NCBI RefSeq assembly: GCF_002101775.1
Contig: NZ_LQPI01000080.1
Span: forward strand, 1-39,799
Source: Mycolicibacter nonchromogenicus
Lineage (GTDB): Bacteria; Actinomycetota; Actinomycetes; Mycobacteriales; Mycobacteriaceae
Direction of reading: 5' to 3'
Length of the DNA stretch: 39,799 nucleotides
In this document: positions 15,379 through 22,352 of the stretch, piece after piece
How positions within the stretch are numbered: position 1 is the first letter of the stretch
Layout: each line of letters opens with the position of its first letter
Program-made: the position numbers and the translations under genes
Notes under the pieces: model-generated
Database searches by the model: none
Seen by the model: only the letters and a program-made list of their open reading frames with translations
Told to the model about the DNA's origin: nothing

Positions 15379-15397
15379 ATTTGCCTGGATGGCAAAT
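15379..15397. promoter_or_regulatory. Perfect palindrome, candidate XRE-cupin operator, copy 2
   Basis: ATTTGCC and GGCAAAT arms (7 bp, perfect) are separated by TGGAT. The core 15381-15395 differs at only two positions from the repeat on the XRE-cupin start codon. It lies 15 bases after the exporter stop and about 40-58 bases before the methyltransferase start, overlapping where a -35 box would be for a TGTTAT -10 at 15406-15411. No T-run follows, so it is not a typical terminator. Confidence 0.65.
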
Positions 15398-15436
15398 GAC
15401 CGTGCTGTTATGAGCTGCGGCCTGCATGCTCGAGGC

Positions 15437-16105
15437 ATGGGCGAACAACCGATGAGCGACGCAGTGCGCGACCCGCGCGAATTCTGGGACGAGTTCTACG
15501 GTGGCGGTGATCCGGTGTGGAGCGGACGAGTCAACGTGCAGCTCGCCGCGATCGCCGGGGATCTGGCTGCCGGCCGGGCACTGGACCTGGGCTGCGGTGA
15601 GGGCGCCGACGCGATCTGGCTGGCAGAACACGGCTGGCAGGTGGTGGCGGTCGATGTCTCAGCCAACGCGCTGGAGCGGGCCCGCGCGACCGCTCAACAG
15701 CGGCAGGTGGCCGGGCGCATCCGCTTTGAACGCCACGATCTGTCGGCCAGCTTCCCGGCCGGCCGATTCGACCTGGTGTCGGCGCAGTTCCTGCACTCGC
15801 CGGTGGCGCTGGACCGTGCGGCCGTGCTGCGCCGAGCGGCCGACGCCGTGGCGGTGGGCGGCCGACTGCTGATCGTCGACCACGCCGCCGTGCCGCCGTG
15901 GGCCGGCGAGCATGCCCGCGAGCATCACTTCGCCACGGCCGAGGAGGTACTGGCCGAACTCGGCATCGACGACGCGCAGTGGGAGCTGTTGCGGCTCGGA
16001 ACCGCTGACCGCCAAGCCATCCGACCCGACGGCCAGACCGCGGTGGTGCCCGACAACGTCATCCTGTTGCGGCGTACCGCGAGCAGCCTTCACGCGGCGT
16101 CGTGA
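15437..16105 (+). CDS. Class I SAM-dependent methyltransferase
   Basis: The 222-residue protein has a Rossmann-type methyltransferase fold. Motif I is ALDLGCGEGADAIWLAEHGW near residues 41-60, followed by the acidic residue in VVAVDVS, then FDLVSAQFLHSP (motif IV region) and GGRLLIVDHAA. The N-terminal FWDEFYGGGDPVWSGRVN is typical of an actinobacterial group related to TehB and small thiol methyltransferases; the substrate is unknown. Start candidates are 15437 and 15452; upstream ATGs at 15389 and 15410 fall in the palindrome or the probable -10 box and are unlikely. No clear ribosome site supports either choice. The gene converges with the oxygenase, whose stop codon it overlaps by 16 bases. 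Confidence 0.82.
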   Translation: MGEQPMSDAVRDPREFWDEFYGGGDPVWSGRVNVQLAAIAGDLAAGRALDLGCGEGADAIWLAEHGWQVVAVDVSANALERARATAQQRQVAGRIRFERHDLSASFPAGRFDLVSAQFLHSPVALDRAAVLRRAADAVAVGGRLLIVDHAAVPPWAGEHAREHHFATAEEVLAELGIDDAQWELLRLGTADRQAIRPDGQTAVVPDNVILLRRTASSLHAAS

Positions 16106-16812
16106 AAGATCAGCCCCAGCGTGTAGCGCTCACCCGAGCGAATCGGTGAGACTCCGTGGCGCACCGGCGCCGTCGACCACCCGCGGGTGGAGCGCACCGG
16201 GCGATCCCGCGTGGTGAACACATAACCGTGCCCGTGCGGCAACTGCGTGGCCACGCCCCGCGACTGCGCACGTGGGCGCTGCTCGACGAGCAGAAACTCA
16301 CCCCCGGTGTAGTCGACGGCCGGGTCGCTGAGGTTGATCACCACCTGCAGGGGAAAAACCAGCTCGCCGTAGAGGTCCCGGTGCAACGCATTCCAATCGC
16401 CGGGGCCGTAGCGCAACATCAGGGCGGTCGGCTTCGTCTGACCGGCCTGGTGGCAACGCCGCAGCCAGTCGTCGAAATCGTCAGGCCAGGGCGCGTCGCG
16501 GCCCAGCCGGCTCGCCCAGTCCCGGGCGATCGGCAGCAGACGCGGATACAGCGCCCGTTTGAGCGCGTCGACCGGTTCGGGCGCCGGTGCCGCGAAATAG
16601 CGGTATTGCCCGGACCCGTACCGATGGCGCTGCATGTCGACCGTGGCGCGGAAGCGCTCGTCGTCGGCGTAGCACCGCCGCAGCCGCGTGGCCTCGGCCG
16701 CGGTCAGCAACCGCGGCAGCAGGGCGCCACCGGATTCGTCGAGCTCGGCGGCGACGGCATCCCAGTCGCCGGCATTCACCCGCCGTTCCCAGCGCGTCAT
16801 CGCCGTCGCCAT
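16090..16812 (-). CDS. 2-oxoglutarate/Fe(II)-dependent oxygenase
   Basis: The 240-residue protein has the double-stranded beta-helix signature of this superfamily. The iron ligands are visible as HRDLYGELVFP (HxD) near residues 140-150, and the distal histidine plus 2OG-binding arginine lie in RHGVSPIRSGERYTLGLIF near the C-terminus. TGGEFLLVEQRPR is the conserved central strand. The substrate is unknown; relatives act on nucleic acids, proteins or small molecules. The ATG at 16812 is preceded by GGAAGGAA about 10 bases away; an in-frame ATG four codons later (16800) is an alternative, and the frame is open to 16863 without a ribosome site. Its 3' end overlaps the convergent methyltransferase by 16 bases, so the two may influence each other's expression. 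Confidence 0.85.
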   Translation of the reverse strand: MATAMTRWERRVNAGDWDAVAAELDESGGALLPRLLTAAEATRLRRCYADDERFRATVDMQRHRYGSGQYRYFAAPAPEPVDALKRALYPRLLPIARDWASRLGRDAPWPDDFDDWLRRCHQAGQTKPTALMLRYGPGDWNALHRDLYGELVFPLQVVINLSDPAVDYTGGEFLLVEQRPRAQSRGVATQLPHGHGYVFTTRDRPVRSTRGWSTAPVRHGVSPIRSGERYTLGLIFHDAA

Positions 16813-16845
16813 GGCTTCCGGTTCCTTCCGACGAGGTGTTAACGA

Positions 16846-16865
16846 GTGTGCTCCACGGCTCACAC
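16846..16865. repeat. Inverted repeat in the 2OG oxygenase leader
   Basis: GTGTG and CACAC arms with two matched inner C/G pairs, 20 bp overall, lie 34 bases upstream of the oxygenase start on the minus strand. It could be an operator for this gene; nothing shows which regulator would bind. Confidence 0.3.
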
Positions 16866-16972
16866 GCCGCGCGCAGGGACGCGCTCAGTGCCCCCGTTCA
16901 GGTCGGTTCGATTAAATCGCCGTGCGTCAAACCACCGGCACTTGGCAACCTGCAACTTCCGTGAACAGCGCG

Positions 16973-17034
16973 GTAGTGGGCCATTTGGGGCCGTTGACAG
17001 CTAATTCCTGCCCTCCTACTGTTCGGCCCACTAC
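16973..17034. promoter_or_regulatory. Perfect 10-bp inverted repeat bracketing the Mce promoter
   Basis: GTAGTGGGCC at 16973-16982 and its exact reverse complement GGCCCACTAC at 17025-17034 are separated by 42 bases and centred 52 bases apart, about five helical turns. The -35 and -10 boxes lie between them. A second, imperfect palindrome (CCTCCT / AGGAGG, 17012-17040) overlaps the -10 box and start site. The layout resembles a paired operator used by a repressor, possibly with looping. Confidence 0.55.
16994..17022 (+). promoter_or_regulatory. Sigma-A promoter of the Mce operon
   Basis: TTGACA at 16994-16999 is a perfect -35 box, and TACTGT at 17017-17022 matches the mycobacterial -10 TANNNT, with a 17-base spacer. 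The predicted transcript start is near 17029, giving a leader of about 144 bases before yrbEA. Confidence 0.7.
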
Positions 17035-17049
17035 AGGAGGGGACTGGCC

Positions 17050-17142
17050 ATGCGCGGGAGATCAGCAGTGATTTGCGCACCTGACGGAGCAGCGACGGAG
17101 CCGTCGCCGACCGAGCGGCTCGTTCGCGCGCGAACGGGCTGA
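17050..17142 (+). CDS. Possible 30-residue leader ORF of the Mce operon
   Basis: A perfect AGGAGG at 17035-17040 lies 9 bases before the ATG of a 30-codon frame, just inside the predicted Mce transcript. The peptide is charged and rich in Arg, Ala and Pro, with no membrane segment. It ends 30 bases before the GTG of yrbEA, whose own ribosome site is much weaker. It could couple or regulate translation of the operon. No protein family is recognised, and short frames are common in GC-rich DNA; the strong ribosome site is the main support. Confidence 0.4.
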   Translation: MRGRSAVICAPDGAATEPSPTERLVRARTG

Positions 17143-17172
17143 CGCGTTGGTGCGCACCAGAGGCAGGCAGCG

Positions 17173-17937
17173 GTGAGCGGGCCCTCCTGGACCAAGCCCG
17201 CGATTGCGGTCGGCGATTTCGTCGTGCTTGCCGGCGAGACGTTCGCGGCGATGGCGCGACCCCCATGGGCGTGGCGCGAGTTGATCAACCAGATCTGGTT
17301 TGTGGCCCGGGTTTCGATCGTCCCGACGATCATGCTGTCGATTCCCTACACCGTGCTCATCGTCTTCACGCTCAACATCGTGCTGCTGGAGATCGGCGCC
17401 GCTGACCTGTCCGGCGCCGGCGCGGCGCTGGCGGCGGTCACCCAGGTCGGGCCGGTGGTCACCGCCATCGTGGTGTCGGGGGCGGGCGCCACCGCCATGT
17501 GTGCCGATCTCGGGGCCCGCACGATCCGCGAGGAGATCGACGCGATGAAGGTGATCGGCGTCAATCCCGTCGAGGCACTCGTCGTTCCGCGTGTGATCGC
17601 GGCGACATTCGTTGCGGTGATGCTCTATTCGGTGGTCGCGGTGGTGGGCCTGACCGGAAGCTATGCCTTCGTGGTGTTCGTCCAGCACGTCACGCCGGGC
17701 GCCTTCGTCGCCGGGATGACGTTGTTGACCGGACTGCCGCAGGTGGTGGTGTCGCTGGCCAAGGCGCTGTTGTTCGGCCTGTCGGCCGGGCTGATCGCCT
17801 GCTACAAGGGACTGTCGGTGGGCGGTGGCCCGACCGCGGTGGGCAATGCGGTTAACGAGACCGTGGTGTTCGCGTTCATGGCGCTGTTTCTGATCAACAT
17901 CCTGGCCACGGCCTTCGGCGTGAAGGTCGCACCGTGA
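17173..17937 (+). CDS. YrbE-family permease A of the Mce transporter
   Basis: This MlaE-like integral membrane subunit of an Mce lipid importer has 254 residues and five to six membrane segments. The conserved cytoplasmic motif GARTIREEIDAMKVIGVNPVEALVVPRV (coupling-helix region, about residues 115-142) and the C-terminal GGGPTAVGNAVNETVV are characteristic. YrbEA and YrbEB together form the channel, powered by a separately encoded MceG ATPase that is not in this window. The GTG at 17173 gives a protein that starts like other YrbEA proteins; the ribosome site is weak (GAGGCAGG, spacing unclear). The stop overlaps yrbEB by 4 bases. Confidence 0.92.
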   Translation: MSGPSWTKPAIAVGDFVVLAGETFAAMARPPWAWRELINQIWFVARVSIVPTIMLSIPYTVLIVFTLNIVLLEIGAADLSGAGAALAAVTQVGPVVTAIVVSGAGATAMCADLGARTIREEIDAMKVIGVNPVEALVVPRVIAATFVAVMLYSVVAVVGLTGSYAFVVFVQHVTPGAFVAGMTLLTGLPQVVVSLAKALLFGLSAGLIACYKGLSVGGGPTAVGNAVNETVVFAFMALFLINILATAFGVKVAP

Positions 17938-18785
17938 CCGCCGTCGGAAACACGACCGCGCTGCGTGTCGGTGAGTTGCGCTCGTCGTTGGTCGAGGCCA
18001 CCCGGCGACTGGGCGAACAGACCGCCTTCTACGGCACCGCACTGGCCTCCGTCGGGGACGCGGTCCGTCGCTATCCCGGCGAAGTGCTGCGGTTGATCGC
18101 GGTGATGGGAATGGGCTCCGGCGCACTGGCCGTCATCGGCGGCACCGTGGTGATCGTCGGCTTCCTCACGCTGTCCACCGGGGCACTGATCGCCGTGCAG
18201 GGCTACAACACCTTGTCCAATGTCGGCATCGAGGCACTGACCGGCTTCCTGGGCGCCTTCCTCAATGTCCGCTTCATCGCCCCGGCCACCGCCGGGGTGG
18301 CGCTGGCGGCGACCATCGGCGCCGGTGCGACCGCACAGATCGGCTCGATGCGGATCAACGAAGAGATCGACGCCCTGGAGGCGATGGGAATTCGGTCGAT
18401 CACCTATCTGGCCGCCACCCGGATCGTGGCCGGCGTGCTGGTGGTGATCCCGCTCTACACCGTCGCCGTCCTGATGGCGTTCCTGGCGACGCGTTTTGGC
18501 ACCACCGTGGTCTACGGGCAGTCACGAGGCGTCTATGACCATTACTTCTCCACCTTCTTAGAACCCACCGATCTGCTGTGGTCGTTTCTGGCCGCGCTGT
18601 CGATGGCCACCGCGGTCATGGTGGTGCATACCTACTACGGGTTCACGGCCAGCGGTGGCCCGGCGGGCGTCGGCGAGGCCGTCGGCCGCGCCGTGCGAAC
18701 CTCGGTCACCGCGACGGTGTTTGTGCTGCTGACCATCACGCTGTCCGTCTACGGGCAGTCCGGCAACTTCCACCTGTCGGGGTGA
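17934..18785 (+). CDS. YrbE-family permease B of the Mce transporter
   Basis: The second permease subunit has 283 residues with a longer N-terminal helix, multiple membrane segments and the signature SMRINEEIDALEAMGIRSITYLAATRIVAG near residues 138-167, matching the EEID coupling motif of YrbEA. The C-terminus has TASGGPAGVGEAVGRAVRTS, the usual YrbEB ending. It pairs with YrbEA to form the lipid channel. The GTG start overlaps the upstream stop by four bases (GTGA), so translation is coupled. mceA follows after 4 bases. Confidence 0.92.
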   Translation: MTAVGNTTALRVGELRSSLVEATRRLGEQTAFYGTALASVGDAVRRYPGEVLRLIAVMGMGSGALAVIGGTVVIVGFLTLSTGALIAVQGYNTLSNVGIEALTGFLGAFLNVRFIAPATAGVALAATIGAGATAQIGSMRINEEIDALEAMGIRSITYLAATRIVAGVLVVIPLYTVAVLMAFLATRFGTTVVYGQSRGVYDHYFSTFLEPTDLLWSFLAALSMATAVMVVHTYYGFTASGGPAGVGEAVGRAVRTSVTATVFVLLTITLSVYGQSGNFHLSG

Positions 18786-18789
18786 GTCG

Positions 18790-20067
18790 ATGAGCGGAGG
18801 CACTCCCAACAGATCCCGCGCGGGCGGGATCGACCCGATTTGGTGGTCGCCCGTCCTGGTGCTGGTGATCGCGGCCCTGTGCGCCATGACCGCCGTGCTG
18901 TTCTCAGGAACATTCCGGCGTTACGTCCCGCTGACGCTGGTGTCCGATCGAGCCGGTTTGGTCATGGAAGACGGCGCGAAGGTGAAACTGCGCGGTATCC
19001 AGATCGGCGAGGTGAAATCCATTGGCACCCAGTCGGCATCGGATAGCACCCGACTGTCCACCCTGAGTCTGAAGATGTACCCGCGGCCGTTCCAATACCT
19101 GCCGAGCAACGTCGAAGCCGAGATCAAGTCCAGTACCGCGTTCGGGGCCAAGTACGTCGATCTGGTCATTCCCGACGACGGCCCCAGCGGCCAGCGGCTC
19201 AAGCCGGGCGCGGTGCTGCGCTCACGCAACGTGACGGTCGAAGTCAACACCATGTTTGAGAACCTGCAGGCGGTGGTGCACGCCATCGATCCGGCCAAGC
19301 TCAACTCGGTGCTCTCGGCAGTGGCCGAATCGGTTCGGGGCCGCGGAGACGTCATGGGTCAAGCGATCTCCGGTGCCAACACCATGCTGACAGCGGTGAA
19401 TCCGCGCATGCCGACCGTGCAGCGCGACTGGCAACTATTCGGCCAGACCACCCAGGTGTATTCCGGTGCCGCGCAGAACATTCTGAACATCCTGGACTCC
19501 GCCGCCACCACCAGCACGACCGTGACCGGACATGCCGGCGAACTCGATGCGCTGCTGCTCGCCGCGGTCGGCTTCTCCGCGACCGGGGTGGACACCATCG
19601 GGCCGAACCAGCCCGGTCTGGTCCAGGCCTTGAATCTGATGGCGCCGACCACCGATCTGCTCGAGGAGTATTCGCCCACCTACACCTGCCTGTTCCAGGG
19701 GGCGCAATGGTTCCTGGAGAACGGCGGACGAGACGCCATGGGCGGCAACGGTAGATCGGTGATCATGGACGCCGCGATGCTCGCCGGCGACGACCCGTAT
19801 CGCTACCCGGACAACCTGCCGCTGATCAACGCACGGGGCGGCCCGGGCGGCCGGCCCAGCTGTGGCTCGCTGCCCGATGTGAGCAAGAACTTCCCGGTGA
19901 AGTACTTGGTGACCGACACCGGATTCGGTACCGGACTCGACGTCCGGCCCAACCCGGGCATCGGTTTCCCCGGCTTCGCCAACTACTTCCCGGTCACCAA
20001 GCCGGAGCCGGAACCGCCGCGAATCCGCTACTACGGACCGCCTGCGCCCGGACCGGAGGGGCCATGA
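18790..20067 (+). CDS. Mce-family protein A (Mce3A-like)
   Basis: This is an MCE/MlaD-domain substrate-binding subunit anchored by one N-terminal membrane helix (about residues 18-38). The MCE domain (about 45-120) has RAGLVMEDGAKVKLRGIQIGEV and FGAKYVDLVIP. Helical regions and a C-terminal domain with GGPGGRPSCGSLPD and VTDTGFGTGLDVRPNPGIG follow. Its 425 residues and several segments agree with M. tuberculosis Mce3A as I recall it, more than Mce1A or Mce4A, so I call the operon mce3-like. It probably forms part of a hetero-hexameric tube across the cell wall for lipids or sterols; the substrate is unknown. Its stop overlaps mceB by 4 bases. Confidence 0.92.
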   Translation: MSGGTPNRSRAGGIDPIWWSPVLVLVIAALCAMTAVLFSGTFRRYVPLTLVSDRAGLVMEDGAKVKLRGIQIGEVKSIGTQSASDSTRLSTLSLKMYPRPFQYLPSNVEAEIKSSTAFGAKYVDLVIPDDGPSGQRLKPGAVLRSRNVTVEVNTMFENLQAVVHAIDPAKLNSVLSAVAESVRGRGDVMGQAISGANTMLTAVNPRMPTVQRDWQLFGQTTQVYSGAAQNILNILDSAATTSTTVTGHAGELDALLLAAVGFSATGVDTIGPNQPGLVQALNLMAPTTDLLEEYSPTYTCLFQGAQWFLENGGRDAMGGNGRSVIMDAAMLAGDDPYRYPDNLPLINARGGPGGRPSCGSLPDVSKNFPVKYLVTDTGFGTGLDVRPNPGIGFPGFANYFPVTKPEPEPPRIRYYGPPAPGPEGP

Positions 20068-21092
20068 GAGGCAACATCGGCAAGACGCTCACCTGGGTCG
20101 TGCTGTTCACGGTGACCTGTCTGGTGTTCATCTTCATCCTGGTCACGGTGTTCGGCCAGTTCCGGTTCGACTCCCGGGTCGGTTATCGGGCCGAATTCAC
20201 CAACGTGTCGGGTCTGAAGGGCGGCAACTTCGTTCGTATCGCCGGCGTCGAGATCGGCAAGGTCACCAAGATGGCGCTGCACCCCGACGGCACCGTCACG
20301 GTCGACTTCTCCATCGACCGCGGCCTGACCCTCACCGAGGGCACCCGCGCGGCGGTGCGCTACGAAAATCTCATCGGTGACCGTTACCTGTCCCTGGAGC
20401 AGGGTGCGGGGTCGGTCCGCAAACTGCAACCGGGTCAGACCATTCCGCTGGCGCGGACCGAACCCGCCCTCGACGTGGACGACCTCATCGGAGGCTTCCG
20501 GCCGCTGTTTCGTGCGCTGGACCCCGATCAGGTGAATGTGCTCAGCGGCGAACTGCTCAAGGTGTTCCAAGGCCAGGGCGGCACCATCGCCTCGGTGTTG
20601 TCGCAGACGTCGGCATTGACCACGACGCTGGCCGGCCGCGACGAGTTGATCGGTCAGGTGATCACCAACCTCAACACCGTGCTGGGCACCATCAGCTCGC
20701 ATGATCGCGAGTTCAGTCATGGACTGGATTCGCTGACCCAGATGGTTCAGGGACTCGCGGATCGCCGTGACGACATCACCAAGGGGGTGGCCTACATCAA
20801 CGCCGCGGCCGGCTCCGTCGCCGACCTGCTGGCGGTGGCCCGCGAACCCATTCGAGATGTGGTGGTGCAGACCGATCGTGCCGCCGGCCAGGTGCTGGCC
20901 GACGGTGAGTATGTCGACGATCTGCTCAAGACGCTGCCCGACGCCTACCAGGTTCTGGCGCGCAATGGGCTCTACGGTGACTACTTCGGCTTCTACATGT
21001 GTGACCTGGTGATCAAGGTGAACGGCAAGGGCGGCCAACCGCTCTACTCCAAGATCATGAACCAGACGACCGGACGGTGCGCGCCGAAATGA
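20064..21092 (+). CDS. Mce-family protein B (Mce3B-like)
   Basis: This 342-residue MCE protein has an N-terminal membrane helix (TWVVLFTVTCLVFIFILVTVFG, about residues 10-31) and an MCE domain beginning with FTNVSGLKGGNFVRIAGVEIGKV. Its length equals that recalled for M. tuberculosis Mce3B. The rest is predicted helical tube, and the C-terminus ends CAPK after a segment with MCDLVIKVNGKGGQP. It is presumed to be one ring member of the Mce hexamer. The ATG overlaps the mceA stop by 4 bases, and the stop overlaps mceC by 4. Confidence 0.92.
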   Translation: MRGNIGKTLTWVVLFTVTCLVFIFILVTVFGQFRFDSRVGYRAEFTNVSGLKGGNFVRIAGVEIGKVTKMALHPDGTVTVDFSIDRGLTLTEGTRAAVRYENLIGDRYLSLEQGAGSVRKLQPGQTIPLARTEPALDVDDLIGGFRPLFRALDPDQVNVLSGELLKVFQGQGGTIASVLSQTSALTTTLAGRDELIGQVITNLNTVLGTISSHDREFSHGLDSLTQMVQGLADRRDDITKGVAYINAAAGSVADLLAVAREPIRDVVVQTDRAAGQVLADGEYVDDLLKTLPDAYQVLARNGLYGDYFGFYMCDLVIKVNGKGGQPLYSKIMNQTTGRCAPK

Positions 21093-22351
21093 CCAGACCG
21101 AAACTGCCGCGGATCACCATCAAGCCGCTGGCCGAACGTAACCGGCCTGCGGTCGGCGTCGCCGGAATACTCTTCGTGGTCGCCTTGGTGGTCGCGGTCT
21201 TCAGCTACGACAGGCTGCCGTTCATCAAGGGCACGTCCGACTACGCCGCCTACTTCACCGAGGCCGGTGGCATCAAGTCCAACAGCGACGTACGCGTGTC
21301 AGGACTCGATGTGGGCCGGGTGGTCGGTCTACGGCTGGAGGGCAACCGAGTCCGGGTGACGTTCACCGTCCGCAGGGGAGTCGAGCTGGGCGATCGGACC
21401 GAAGCCGCCATCAAGACCGAGACGGTGCTGGGCAACAAATTCCTGGAACTGACACCGCGCGGCGAAGGCCGCCTCACCGGACCGATACCGGTTGAACGCA
21501 CGACCTCCCCCTACGACCTGCCGGACGCCCTGGGAGATCTGACCGCGGTCATCAGCGGCCTGGACACCACCCAGTTGTCCTCGGCGCTGACCACGTTGGC
21601 GGAGACCTTCAAAGACACCCCGCCGGACCTCAAGATGGCGCTGCAGGGCGTGGCGCGCTTTTCGGACACCCTCGACAAACGCGACGCCACCCTGCGTCAG
21701 TTGCTGGCCGACGCCAACAAGGTCACCGGGGTGCTGGCGCAACGCAGTGAGCAGATCGCCGGCCTGGTGGCCAACAGCAATGCCCTGCTGAGCGAGCTGT
21801 TGTCACAACGCAATTCCGTCGACGCCCTGATGACCAACCTGACCGCGGTATCGCGACAGGTGTCGGCCGTGGTCGACGACAACCGACAGCAACTCAAACC
21901 CGCGGTGGACAACCTCAACGGCGTCCTGGAGGTCCTCGACGACCGCCGAGCCGAACTGCAGCGCACCCTCTACCTGTTTCGCCGCTACGCCATGTCCTTC
22001 GGTGAGGTGCTGGGTTCGGGCCCGTTCTTCAAAGCATCCGTGGTGAACCTGATTCCGGGCCAGTTGGCCCAGCCGGCCATCGAAGCCGCCTTCTCCGACC
22101 TGGGCCTGGACCCCAACGTGCTGTTGCCCTCGCAGCTCAACGATCCGCCCGTCGGCCAACCGGGCACCCCACCACTGCCGATGCCGTTCCCCCGCACCGG
22201 GCAGGGCGGCGAGCCCAACCTGACTTTGCCGGACGCCATCACCGGCAAACCCGGAGACCCGCGCTATCCCTACCGGGAGCCGTTGCCGGCGCCGCCCCCG
22301 GGCGGGCCACCCCCGGGCCCGCCGGCGCTCGGCCCGGACGGGGGGAGCTGA
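21089..22351 (+). CDS. Mce-family protein C (Mce3C-like), proline-rich tail
   Basis: The 420-residue MCE protein has a membrane helix near residues 22-40, an MCE domain (EAGGIKSNSDVRVSGLDVGRVVGL), a long helical region with repeated Leu/Gln/Arg heptads, and a C-terminal tail of about 90 residues rich in Pro and Gly (PPPGGPPPGPP near the end). MceC proteins usually carry such a tail, perhaps reaching through the cell wall. I take the ATG at 21089, which overlaps the mceB stop; a GTG at 21077 is in frame but adds only four residues. mceD follows immediately. Confidence 0.91.
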   Translation: MTRPKLPRITIKPLAERNRPAVGVAGILFVVALVVAVFSYDRLPFIKGTSDYAAYFTEAGGIKSNSDVRVSGLDVGRVVGLRLEGNRVRVTFTVRRGVELGDRTEAAIKTETVLGNKFLELTPRGEGRLTGPIPVERTTSPYDLPDALGDLTAVISGLDTTQLSSALTTLAETFKDTPPDLKMALQGVARFSDTLDKRDATLRQLLADANKVTGVLAQRSEQIAGLVANSNALLSELLSQRNSVDALMTNLTAVSRQVSAVVDDNRQQLKPAVDNLNGVLEVLDDRRAELQRTLYLFRRYAMSFGEVLGSGPFFKASVVNLIPGQLAQPAIEAAFSDLGLDPNVLLPSQLNDPPVGQPGTPPLPMPFPRTGQGGEPNLTLPDAITGKPGDPRYPYREPLPAPPPGGPPPGPPALGPDGGS

Positions 22352-22352
22352 C

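Noticed and set aside
15379..15397. Reading the palindrome after the exporter as a simple terminator
   Set aside because: No T-run follows, stem is only 7 bp and AT-rich, and its core recurs at the XRE-cupin start.
15389..15436. Earlier methyltransferase starts at 15389 and 15410
   Set aside because: The first lies in the palindrome and the second in the probable -10 box; the added residues match no conserved sequence.
13945..15438. Very long open frame antisense to the exporter, 497 codons
   Set aside because: Low-complexity Arg/Gln/His/Asp product with no domain; it mirrors the codon bias of the real exporter gene on the other strand.
16944..16948. GGCAA near the 2OG oxygenase as a third XRE-cupin site
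   Set aside because: Only one half-site is present, without the matching TTGCC at the proper spacing.
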